Program-made: the position numbers and the translations under genes
Assembly: GCF_021601385.1 (NCBI RefSeq)
Contig: NZ_BQHO01000037.1
Span: 1-52,110 of the forward strand
Source: Pseudomonas parasichuanensis
GTDB lineage: Bacteria > Pseudomonadota > Gammaproteobacteria > Pseudomonadales > Pseudomonadaceae
DNA: 52,110 nucleotides
Direction of reading: 5' to 3'
Notes under the pieces: generated by a model
The model's input: only the letters and a program-made list of their open reading frames with translations
What the model was told of the DNA's origin: nothing
Databases searched by the model: none
In this document: one piece after another, positions 40,081 to 47,586 of the stretch
How the letters are laid out: each line of letters opens with the position of its first letter
Position numbering within the stretch: the stretch's first letter is position 1

Positions 40081-40178
40081 GCCCATAGGCTAATGCCAGT
40101 CAGTTAACGCTTTATCGCTATTTTGGGGGCCGCAGGGCGGCCCCAATTGGCTTAACTGACTGGTATTTGCCCATGGGC
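40081..40178. mobile_element. MITE-like 98-bp imperfect palindrome
   Basis: A 27-bp left arm (40081-40107) and right arm (40152-40178) are inverted with four mismatches; CCAGTCAGTTAA and TTAACTGACTGG match exactly. Inside is a hairpin GGGGCCGC/GCGGCCCC near 40125-40144. The element is non-coding and sits in the 259-bp gap between ppnN and the SDR gene, where divergent promoters are expected. A MITE or IS-end remnant is an interpretation; no transposase or target duplication was identified. Confidence 0.5.
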
Positions 40179-40248
40179 CGTCACCATTGCCCCGCCCAAC
40201 GCTTTTCCCCTAATCTCGTAGGCCTTTTCCAGTCATCCGGACCGATTC

Positions 40249-40995
40249 ATGGACAAGGTCATCGTCATCACCGGCGCCAGCCGGGGCATCGGCGCCGCCA
40301 CCGCGTTGCTGGCGGCGCAACAGGGTTACCGTATCTGCATCAACTACCACGCCGACGACCAGGCTGCCGAAGCGGTGCTGGCGCAGGTTCGCGCGCTTGG
40401 TGCCAGCGCCATTGCGGTGCGTGCCGATGCCAGTGTCGAGGATGAGGTGGCGCAGCTGTTCCTGCGCGTCGACCATGAACTCGGCCCGGTCAGCGCACTG
40501 GTCAACAACGCTGGCACCATCGGCCAGCAGAGCCGGGTCGAGGAGATGTCCGAGTTCCGCCTGCTCAAGGTGATGAAAACCAACGTGGTCGGGCCGATGC
40601 TGTGCGCCAAGCACGCACTGCTGCGCATGTCGCGCCGCCACGGCGGGCAGGGCGGGGCGATCGTCAATGTGTCGTCGGTGGCCGCGCGCCTGGGCTCGCC
40701 CAACGAATATGTCGACTACGCCGCGTCCAAGGGTGCGCTGGACACCTTCACGGTCGGCCTGGCCAAGGAAGTGGCCGGCGAGGGTGTGCGGGTCAACGGG
40801 GTGCGCCCCGGCTACATCCACACTGGGTTCCACGCCCTGAGCGGCGACCCGGACCGGGTCGCCAAGCTCGAGCCCGGCCTGCCTATGGGGCGTGGTGGTC
40901 GGCCTGAGGAAGTCGCCGAAGCGATCCTGTGGTTGCTGTCGGACAAGGCGTCCTACTCCACAGGCAGCTTCATCGACCTGGGCGGCGGGCGCTGA
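40249..40995 (+). CDS. Short-chain dehydrogenase/reductase
   Basis: Classical SDR of 248 residues with NAD(P)-binding TGASRGIG (residues 8-15), NNAG near residue 86, catalytic Ser in NVSSVAA, YxxxK in YAASKGAL, and a C-terminal GGGR end. Substrate is unknown; similar proteins are often glucose dehydrogenase-like or 3-oxoacyl-ACP reductase-like. It stops one base before the end of the convergent hybrid-kinase gene. Confidence 0.92.
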   Translation: MDKVIVITGASRGIGAATALLAAQQGYRICINYHADDQAAEAVLAQVRALGASAIAVRADASVEDEVAQLFLRVDHELGPVSALVNNAGTIGQQSRVEEMSEFRLLKVMKTNVVGPMLCAKHALLRMSRRHGGQGGAIVNVSSVAARLGSPNEYVDYAASKGALDTFTVGLAKEVAGEGVRVNGVRPGYIHTGFHALSGDPDRVAKLEPGLPMGRGGRPEEVAEAILWLLSDKASYSTGSFIDLGGGR

Positions 40996-40996
40996 G

Positions 40997-43060
40997 TCAG
41001 CCGAGCGCGAGCAGTTCAGCCACTTTGTCGGCAATATCGCCGAGTTCGAACGGCTTGAGCAGCACCGCCGTGCGCGGCGGCAGCACGCCGTCGCTGTGCG
41101 CCGCACTTTCGTCGTAACCGGTGATGAACAATACCGGTAGATCTGCATGCCGGGCACGGCACGCCTGCGCCACCTGGCGGCCGTTGAGGCTGCCGGGCAG
41201 GCCGATATCGCTGATCAGCAAGTCCGGCAAGAGCCCGTGGGCCATGGCCTCGAGGGCTTGTGCGCCGTTCTCCACGCTGTGCACCTGATGGCCGAACTCT
41301 TCGAGCACTTCGCCGATCACCAGGCGCAAGGCCGCCTGGTCCTCGACCAGCAGGATCAGTGCGCCGTGGTGGTTAGCCCGGTCGCCAGGCTTCTCTCGCT
41401 GCTCGTTCGCCGCAGGCGCTGCGAAATGCCGTGGCAGGTAGAGTTCGACCAGCGTGCCCGCCCCCGGTTTCGAGTGGATCTGCAGCTGGCCACCAGACTG
41501 ACGCACGAAACCGTAAGCCATGGACAACCCGAGCCCAGTGCCCTGGCCCAGGGGCTTGGTGGTGAAGAACGGGTCGATGGCACGCTCCGCCACCTCCAGG
41601 GGCATGCCACGGCCGTTGTCGCGCACGCTCAGGCACAGGTACTCGCCGGCGGGCAGGTCGAGCAGGGCGGCACGTTCCTCGTCGAGTAGCTGATTGGTAC
41701 AGTGGATGTCGATCAAGCCGCCGGCCGGCAGGGCGTCGCGGGCGTTGATGCACAGGTTGAGCAGAGCGCTCTCCAGCTGCGGCGGGTCGATGAAGGTCGG
41801 CCACAGGTCATCGGCACAGTGGACATTGAGCTGAATGGCCGGGCCAACGCTGCGGCGGATCAGTTCTTCCATCGTCTGCACCAGCGCACCCACCGCAGTC
41901 GCCTGGGGCATCAGGGTCTGGCGCCGCGAGAACGCCAGCAAGCGATGGACCAGCGCCGCAGCGCTGCGGGCCGAATTGCTGGCGGTGTCGAGCAGGCCGG
42001 GGATTTCATCCGGGCGCGACTGTTCCAGGCGCTGGCGCACCAGCTCCTGGGCGCCGAGGATGCCGCCCAGGAGGTTGTTGAAGTCGTGGGCGATACCGCC
42101 GGTGAGCTGGCCCACCGCTTCCATTTTCTGCGCTTGGCGCAGGGCCTCCTCGGCCTTGAGCAGTTGCTGCTGTTCGAATACCCGCTCAGTGACGTTGTAG
42201 GCGAACAGGTGGGCACCGACGACGCTGCCCGAGGGGGCGCGCATTGGGCTGAAGTGCAACTCGAAATAGTTCGTCTGCGCGCCTTCAGGGAAGGCGCTGG
42301 TCTGCACGTAGGTTTCCCCGGCCAGGGCGCGCCGCCACAGGCGCAGGCTTTCGGCCAGGCTATCGGGGTGCTCGCGCATCAACTCCGCCAGGCTGTCACC
42401 CACATGCGGCGTCTTGCCGAACAGGCGTTGAAAGTCCCGCTGGGCCTGCTGGTTGATGGCCAGCCAGCGCAAGTCGGTATCAAGCACATGCACGTTGGCC
42501 ACGCTGCGCTCGACCAGTTCGGCGAACAGCCCGCGCTCGGCCAGTGCCGCGCTGACCCGTTGTTCGAGTTGGTCATTGAGCTGCTGCAGGGCATCCTCGG
42601 CGCGGCGGCGCTCGGTCACGTCCTTGAACAGCACTGCCACCTGGCGTTTCTCGGCGGGCTCTATGCGGAAGGTGGTTACCGACAGCACATGCCCGGTGGC
42701 CACCAGTTCCTGTTCGAACTGCAAGGGTTGGCCAGTGCGCAGCACCTCGCCGTAGCGGGCGACCCAGTCATCGGCTTCATCCGGCACCATCTCGCGTAGC
42801 TTCTGCCCGACCACGTTGGGGATGCCGGCGTGGCGGGCGTAGGCGGCGTTGGCGAGGATGTGCACGTAGTCGCTGAGCGGGCCGTGCGGGCCATCGAAGA
42901 ACTCGATGACGCAGAAGCCTTCGTCCATGGTGTCGAACAGGAACCGATACAGATCGTCATCGGCTTGCGCTTGCTGCTCGAGGCGCGCTTCAAGTACGGC
43001 GTTGCGTTGGCGCAGCGCCTGCAGCTCTCGCTGCAGGGCGGGCAGGTTGCGGTCGGGCAT
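40997..43060 (-). CDS. Cytoplasmic hybrid histidine kinase with PAS domains and receiver
   Basis: Soluble sensor of 687 residues. A short N-terminal coiled coil is followed by two PAS-like domains (about 35-150 and 175-295), an HWE/HisKA-type histidine region with H325 in GGIAHDFNNLLGG, HATPase (LLNLCINARDALPAGG, then GTGLGLSMAYGFVRQSGG) and a C-terminal receiver (LILLVEDQ, then LLISDIGLPGS). No membrane segment is seen. ATG 43060 is preferred to the GTG at 43090; neither has a strong ribosome site. A redox, ligand or light signal is possible through PAS but cannot be named. Confidence 0.92.
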   Translation of the reverse strand: MPDRNLPALQRELQALRQRNAVLEARLEQQAQADDDLYRFLFDTMDEGFCVIEFFDGPHGPLSDYVHILANAAYARHAGIPNVVGQKLREMVPDEADDWVARYGEVLRTGQPLQFEQELVATGHVLSVTTFRIEPAEKRQVAVLFKDVTERRRAEDALQQLNDQLEQRVSAALAERGLFAELVERSVANVHVLDTDLRWLAINQQAQRDFQRLFGKTPHVGDSLAELMREHPDSLAESLRLWRRALAGETYVQTSAFPEGAQTNYFELHFSPMRAPSGSVVGAHLFAYNVTERVFEQQQLLKAEEALRQAQKMEAVGQLTGGIAHDFNNLLGGILGAQELVRQRLEQSRPDEIPGLLDTASNSARSAAALVHRLLAFSRRQTLMPQATAVGALVQTMEELIRRSVGPAIQLNVHCADDLWPTFIDPPQLESALLNLCINARDALPAGGLIDIHCTNQLLDEERAALLDLPAGEYLCLSVRDNGRGMPLEVAERAIDPFFTTKPLGQGTGLGLSMAYGFVRQSGGQLQIHSKPGAGTLVELYLPRHFAAPAANEQREKPGDRANHHGALILLVEDQAALRLVIGEVLEEFGHQVHSVENGAQALEAMAHGLLPDLLISDIGLPGSLNGRQVAQACRARHADLPVLFITGYDESAAHSDGVLPPRTAVLLKPFELGDIADKVAELLALG

Positions 43061-43114
43061 GCAGGTGTCCAGCGTCGGGCTTGGCGCCACTGTAGCTTGC
43101 CGGCCCGCGCGCCG

Positions 43115-44524
43115 CTAGAACGAACGCACGATGCGCCCGAGGGTCTCCATGGCCTGTTCCGCGCCATCGCCCCAGGGGCTGCCGTAGTTGAGGCGGATGC
43201 AGTTACCAAAGCGCCGGGTTGGCGAGAAGATCGGCCCCGGGGCGATGCTGATGCCTTGCGCCAGCGCCATGTGGAACAGCTTCAGCGCGTCCATCTGCTC
43301 GGGCAGTTCCAACCACAGGAAGTAGCCGCCGGAGGGGTGGCTGACCTGTGTTTGCGCCGGGAAGTGCCGGGCGATGGCCGCCAGCATGTTGACCTGCTGG
43401 CCCTCCAGGGCGTAGCGCAACTTGCGCAGGTGGCGGTCGTAGCCGCCGTGCTGCAGGTAATCCGCAATCGCGGCCTGGGCCGGCATCGAAGCGCACAGCG
43501 AAGTCATCAGTTTGAGTCGCTCGATCTTCTGCGCGAAGCGCCCGGCGGCCACCCAGCCGATGCGATAGCCCGGGGCCAGGCTCTTGGCGAACGAGCCGCA
43601 GTGCATCACCAGGCCCTCGGTGTCGAAGGCCTTGGCCGGCTTGGGCGCCTGCTGTGCGTAGTACAGCTCGGCGTAGACGTCGTCTTCGATCAGTGGCACC
43701 TGGTGGCGGCGCAGCAGTTCGACCAGTTCCTGCTTCTTCGCCTCGGGCATGCTCGCGCCCACCGGGTTCTGGAAGTTGGTCATGCACCACACGGCTTTCA
43801 CCGGGTGCTGGTCCAGGGTGCGCGCAAGCACCGCCAGGTCCATGCCTTCGCGCGGGTGTACCGGGATTTCCACGGCCTTGAGCTTGAGGCGTTCGAGCAC
43901 CTGCAGGCAGGCATAGAAGGCCGGTGCCTCGATGGCCACCAGATCACCCGGTTGGGTCACGGCCTGCAGGCACAGGTTGAGTGCCTCCAGCGCGCCGTTG
44001 GTGATCAGCAGCTCTTCCATTGGCAGCATCAGCCCACCAACCATGTAGCGCAGGGCGATCTGCCGGCGCAGCTGCGGGTTGCCCGGCGACAGGTCGGTGA
44101 CCACCATGCGCGGGTCCATCGCCCGGCTCGCGCTGGCCAGCGAGCGGGACAAGCGTTGCAGGGGGAACAGCGTGGGGCTGGGGAAGGCCGAGCCGAACGG
44201 CACGGTGTGCGGATCCTTGATCGAGTCGAGGATCGAGAACACCAGGCCGCTGACGTCCACGTCAGTGGACTCGGTGGCTTGCGCCTGCACTTGGGGTTCG
44301 TTGAATGGGCGCGGGGCATGGGCATTGACGAAGTAGCCCGAGCGCGGCCTGGCGCGGATCAGGCCGCGGCGTTCCAGCAGGTAATAAGCCTGGAACACCG
44401 TGGACGGGCTGACCCCGTGAGTCTGGCTGGCATAGCGTACCGAGGGCACCCGCTGGCCGGGGCCAAGCACCCCGGTGCGGATCAGTTCGGCAATGTCGTC
44501 GGCGAAGCGTTCATAGCGTTTCAT
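43115..44524 (-). CDS. MocR-type regulator: GntR winged helix fused to PLP aminotransferase-like domain
   Basis: Transcriptional regulator of 469 residues with a GntR-type HTH (YASQTHGVSPSTVFQAYYLLERRGL near residue 40) and a fold-type I aminotransferase domain. The PLP Lys is in CGSFAKSLAPGYRIGW and the Asp/Tyr contacts are in LIEDDVYAELYY. Such proteins usually control amino-acid or vitamin B6 genes. ATG 44524 was chosen over the TTG at 44542. It lies 55 bp downstream of ccoG on the same strand; no obvious target is adjacent. Confidence 0.92.
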   Translation of the reverse strand: MKRYERFADDIAELIRTGVLGPGQRVPSVRYASQTHGVSPSTVFQAYYLLERRGLIRARPRSGYFVNAHAPRPFNEPQVQAQATESTDVDVSGLVFSILDSIKDPHTVPFGSAFPSPTLFPLQRLSRSLASASRAMDPRMVVTDLSPGNPQLRRQIALRYMVGGLMLPMEELLITNGALEALNLCLQAVTQPGDLVAIEAPAFYACLQVLERLKLKAVEIPVHPREGMDLAVLARTLDQHPVKAVWCMTNFQNPVGASMPEAKKQELVELLRRHQVPLIEDDVYAELYYAQQAPKPAKAFDTEGLVMHCGSFAKSLAPGYRIGWVAAGRFAQKIERLKLMTSLCASMPAQAAIADYLQHGGYDRHLRKLRYALEGQQVNMLAAIARHFPAQTQVSHPSGGYFLWLELPEQMDALKLFHMALAQGISIAPGPIFSPTRRFGNCIRLNYGSPWGDGAEQAMETLGRIVRSF

Positions 44525-44579
44525 GGTGTTCTGCACGGGCAAGGTAAAGGGCAGTGTAAGGGTTTATCTGTTCATCTGT

Positions 44580-45989
44580 TCATCGGTTCATTGGTGCGAC
44601 GAAGCGGCTGTGGGCAATGCTGCGCACCCCAGGCTGGTCGCTGTCCTGGAGCTCGAAGGTCAGCTCCTGCGAGCTGCTGCTCGGGCGGTCGGCCAGCAGT
44701 GCCACCGACACCGGCAGCTCGCTCATCTCGCCGGCGGCGATGCTGAACTCGGTGCGCCCGTGCAGCTCGAAACCGTCGGCGTCGACCAGGCGCAGGCGAT
44801 AGTGCTGCGGCTCGCTGGTCTTGTTGATGATCTTGAGCAGGTAGATGTTCTCGATCTGGCCCTGGGCGTTCTCGCGGAACAGGCCGCGGTCCTTGATCAC
44901 GTCCATCGACACCATGGGGCGCAGTTGCAGGGCCACGACCAGCGCGCCGATCATCACCACCAGCGCCGCGGCGTAGCCCAGCAGGCGTGGGCGTAGCCAG
45001 TGGGTGGTGCCGCCTTGCAGGTTATGCTCGGACTTGTAGCCGATCAGGCCGCGGGCATAGCCCATCTTGTCCATGACCCCGTCACAGGCGTCGATGCACG
45101 CGGCGCAGCCAATGCAACCCATCTGCAGGCCGTCGCGGATATCGATGCCGGTGGGGCAGACCTGCACGCACAGGGTGCAGTCAATGCAGTCGCCCAGGCC
45201 TTGCTCGCCAGGGATGCTGCCTTTCTTGCGCGGGCCACGGGCTTCACCGCGGCTGGGGTCGTAGGCCACCGCCAGGGTGTCCTTGTCGAACATCACACCC
45301 TGGAAGCGCGCATAGGGGCACATGTGCATGCACACCGCCTCGCGCAGCCAGCCGGCATTGATGTAGGTGGCGGCGGTGAAGAACAGCACCCAGAACAGCG
45401 CCGCGCCGCCCAGTTCCAGGCTGAACAGCTCGGCGGCCAGCGGGCGGATCGGGGTGAAGTAGCCGACGAAGGTCAGCCCGGTGAGCAGGCCGATGGCCAG
45501 CCACAAGGTGTGTTTCAGGCTGCGCCGGGCGAGCTTGTTGACGCTCCAGGGGGCGGCGGCGAGCTTGATGCGCTGGTTGCGGTCGCCTTCACAGACCTTT
45601 TCGCACCACATGTACAGCCAGGTCCAGGTGCTCTGCGGGCAGCTGTAGCTACACCACACGCGGCCGGCGAACACGGTGATGGCGAACAGGCCGAAGGCGC
45701 AGATGATCAGCAACGCCGAGAGCAGGATGAAATCCTGCGGCCAGAACGTCGCGCCAAAGATGTGGAACTTGCTGTCGGCCAGGTCCCACAGTACGGCCTG
45801 GCGGTCGTCCCACTGCAGCCAGGCGGTGCCGAAGAACAGCAGGAACAACGCGCCGGCAAAGGTAATCCGCAGGTTGCGGTAGAAGCCGCTGAAGCTGCGG
45901 GTGTGGATGCCGCCGTCCGGCTGGCTTTTGCTCTTGTTGACGGCGGCGGGGGCAATCTCGATGACTCGGAAGGGGATTCTGTCACTCAT
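44580..45989 (-). CDS. ccoG: Cytochrome c oxidase accessory protein CcoG (FixG/RdxA family)
   Basis: Membrane Fe-S protein needed for copper delivery to cbb3-type cytochrome oxidase; 469 residues. It has several membrane helices, CSYSCPQSTWTWLYMWCEKVC near residue 118, CMHMCPYARFQGVM, and two ferredoxin motifs CIDCTLCVQVCP and CIGCAACIDAC. The C-terminal immunoglobulin-like domain (SEPQHYRLRLVDADGFELHG) is periplasmic. The family normally sits beside ccoNOPQ or ccoHIS; here none of those genes is present. No Anr box was recognised upstream. Confidence 0.95.
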   Translation of the reverse strand: MSDRIPFRVIEIAPAAVNKSKSQPDGGIHTRSFSGFYRNLRITFAGALFLLFFGTAWLQWDDRQAVLWDLADSKFHIFGATFWPQDFILLSALLIICAFGLFAITVFAGRVWCSYSCPQSTWTWLYMWCEKVCEGDRNQRIKLAAAPWSVNKLARRSLKHTLWLAIGLLTGLTFVGYFTPIRPLAAELFSLELGGAALFWVLFFTAATYINAGWLREAVCMHMCPYARFQGVMFDKDTLAVAYDPSRGEARGPRKKGSIPGEQGLGDCIDCTLCVQVCPTGIDIRDGLQMGCIGCAACIDACDGVMDKMGYARGLIGYKSEHNLQGGTTHWLRPRLLGYAAALVVMIGALVVALQLRPMVSMDVIKDRGLFRENAQGQIENIYLLKIINKTSEPQHYRLRLVDADGFELHGRTEFSIAAGEMSELPVSVALLADRPSSSSQELTFELQDSDQPGVRSIAHSRFVAPMNR

Positions 45990-46109
45990 GGTTCATCGCT
46001 CATCAGGCCTCGATCAGGCCAGGGCACTATGGCCCCCCATCTGTTTGCAGCACAGACTCAGCTATGGCGATAAAAACCGTATCAGATTCCCCTCAAATGC
46101 CCCGAGGCC

Positions 46110-46349
46110 CTAGATTACCGAGCCTGGAACGCTGGCCTTCAGATGCCTGCGGCTATCCACCGCACCTGCGACGGTCAGTGCATCGGCTTCGGCTTCGGTG
46201 ATAGGCACGCGTTCGCCCGCCAGGATCGCCACCGACATACGCAGCTGTTCGTCGGTGACGATCTCGATCTCGGGGCCGGTGCCTTCCAGGCGGATGTGGT
46301 CGCCAATCAGGGTGCAGTGGCGGGTGGTTTCGTCGACTTCGATGGGCAT
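46110..46349 (-). CDS. DUF3203-like small protein (79 aa)
   Basis: Function unknown. The 79-residue acidic protein (MPIEVDETTRHCTLIGDHIRL... then ITEAEADALTVAGAVDSRRH) resembles DUF3203, a small Pseudomonas-restricted family, from memory. It has a strong AGGAGGACC ribosome site just before the ATG at 46349. No membrane segment. It is divergent from mgtC. Confidence 0.75.
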   Translation of the reverse strand: MPIEVDETTRHCTLIGDHIRLEGTGPEIEIVTDEQLRMSVAILAGERVPITEAEADALTVAGAVDSRRHLKASVPGSVI

Positions 46350-46459
46350 GGCCTGGTCCTCCTCGGGCGGTTACAGGGTGTGACCGCAGGCCGGGCGTTG
46401 ATGCTGCACCTTTCTGCCCGGTGGCACTCCGGGCTGGTTGTGTGGTCAGCTCAAGTAAG

Positions 46460-46500
46460 GGCCGCATGACGGGGTAGCGGGCTTGCCCCGCGATGCGGCC
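46460..46500. promoter_or_regulatory. Hairpin in the mgtC leader (REP-like)
   Basis: GGCCGCAT (46460-46467) pairs with ATGCGGCC (46493-46500), with an inner CGGGG/CCCCG stem. It ends seven bases before the GGAG ribosome site of mgtC (46507-46510). The inside resembles a degenerate REP. It could affect translation or be incidental. Confidence 0.5.
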
Positions 46501-46518
46501 AGTGCAGGAGAACAACCG

Positions 46519-47034
46519 ATGGAAACGATCTTTTCGACCATCAAGTCCGAATTCGCCGACATCACCGACGAACAGGAGATCACCCGCATTCTCGTGCGCC
46601 TGCTGATGGCCGCGGTGCTGGGCGCGGTGCTGGGCTTCGAACGGGAAAGCAAAGGCAAGGCGGCCGGGGTACGCACGCACATGCTGGTCTCCCTGGGCGC
46701 GGCGCTGTTCGTGCTGGCCCCGAGCATGGCCGGGGCCGACGAGCAGGCGCTGAGCCGGGTGATCCAGGGCATCGTCGCGGGTATCGGGTTTCTCGGTGCG
46801 GGTACCATCCTCAAGGGCCACGGCCAGGACACCAGCCATGTGAAGGGCCTGACCACCGCCGCTGGGCTGTGGATGACCGCCGCCATCGGCACGGCCGCCG
46901 GCATGGGGCGCGAGGCCACGGCGCTGCTCAGCACGGTGCTCGCGCTGTTGGTGCTGGGCACGATGCCGCTGCTGGTGGACAAGGTAGAGGGCGCGGGCGA
47001 GGAGAAAAACGAGGAGGAGGGCAGGAAGCACTGA
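46519..47034 (+). CDS. mgtC: MgtC/SapB-family membrane protein
   Basis: Inner-membrane protein of the MgtC/SapB family, 171 residues, here the short form without the MgtC C-terminal cytoplasmic domain. Four or five helices are seen, with the family runs LGAVLGFERESKGKAAGVRTHMLV and AGIGFLGAGTILK. ATG 46519 follows GGAG at eight bases. In virulence studies MgtC acts on the F1F0 ATPase, but the role of these short homologues in Pseudomonas is unclear. The stop lies in the stem of a shared terminator hairpin and the gene faces the crcY RNA. Confidence 0.88.
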   Translation: METIFSTIKSEFADITDEQEITRILVRLLMAAVLGAVLGFERESKGKAAGVRTHMLVSLGAALFVLAPSMAGADEQALSRVIQGIVAGIGFLGAGTILKGHGQDTSHVKGLTTAAGLWMTAAIGTAAGMGREATALLSTVLALLVLGTMPLLVDKVEGAGEEKNEEEGRKH

Positions 47035-47053
47035 GGGGAGCCGAAGCTCCCCT
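47034..47053. terminator. Shared convergent hairpin of mgtC and crcY
   Basis: AGGGGAGC (47034-47041) pairs with GCTCCCCT (47046-47053); the stem begins at the last base of the mgtC stop codon. On the reverse strand the loop is TTCG, a stabilising UUCG tetraloop, in the crcY RNA. On the forward strand a TTTTTTT run follows only at about 47071. Confidence 0.65.
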
Positions 47054-47406
47054 CATAAGCGTTGTTGCCTGCTCTTTTTTTATTATTGGAGACGGGCCTG
47101 TTGTTGTTTTTGTCGGCTTTTGTCTCGGTACTGCGGGGCCCCTAACCAGGGCCAAGAGCAAACGTATTTTTTTGAGCGCTGACCTGCGTTCATGCAACGT
47201 GTGTGATCCAACCGTGACTGTCGCTACCTTCAGGTAGTTTTATTGTTCTGTGTCAGGCTGCGGGGCTTTTCTGCGAAAGCTTCCCTGGAAAGCACGTCGA
47301 CTCCAAAAAAATCTGCTTGCTACGCTTCTGCCGTGTTGTTCTTGTTATGTCAGAACCGTTTCATGTTGTTTTTATTAGGTGTCGCTGTTTTTTTGTTCTT
47401 GTTGTG
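47036..47406 (-). ncRNA. crcY: CrcY: Hfq/Crc-sequestering small RNA
   Basis: Non-coding RNA of about 370 bases that relieves catabolite repression by titrating Hfq-Crc. On the reverse strand it starts GCACAACAAGAACAAA, like the start of CrcZ, and carries six or seven A-rich CA motifs. Examples are ACAACAAGAACAA near 47400, AATAAAAACAACA near 47370, AACAAGAACAACA near 47337, AACAATAA near 47240, AAAACAACAACA near 47105 and AATAATAAAAAA near 47085. It is flanked by a sigma-54 promoter with the -24 GG at 47429/47430 and the -12 GC at 47417/47418, and by upstream inverted half-sites. In P. putida crcY lies between an mgtC-family gene and mvaB, as here. No real ORF is seen: the frames at 47243-47719 and 47350-47577 overlap the RNA. 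Confidence 0.9.
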
Positions 47407-47415
47407 CCAGAGATA

Positions 47416-47432
47416 TAGCAGGTGCCGTGCCA
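47416..47432 (-). promoter_or_regulatory. Sigma-54 (RpoN) promoter of crcY
   Basis: TTGGCACGGCACCTGCT on the reverse strand matches the consensus TTGGCACG-N4-TTGCW with one mismatch. The spacing puts +1 at 47405-47406, exactly where the GCACAACAA start lies. Confidence 0.88.
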
Positions 47433-47513
47433 ACTTTTTAAAACCCTTTAAAATCAATGGCTTGGCTATTTTCGCAAAAATCGGGCACCTGAAATTTTGT
47501 CGATTTGTTTCCC

Positions 47514-47554
47514 TGTTACCCGATTTTTTGCTGCCAGCGGTGTGGGCGGTAACA
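47514..47554. promoter_or_regulatory. CbrB-type upstream activating half-sites of crcY
   Basis: TGTTACC (47514-47520) and GGTAACA (47548-47554) form an inverted pair separated by 27 bases, about 108 to 149 bases upstream of the crcY start. This is the right distance for an enhancer-binding protein. TGTTAC/GTAACA half-sites are associated with CbrB at crcZ/crcY in P. putida to my knowledge. cbrAB are not in the window. Confidence 0.7.
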
Positions 47555-47586
47555 CTCCACCCACACTCATGTGACACCGGTGTGAC

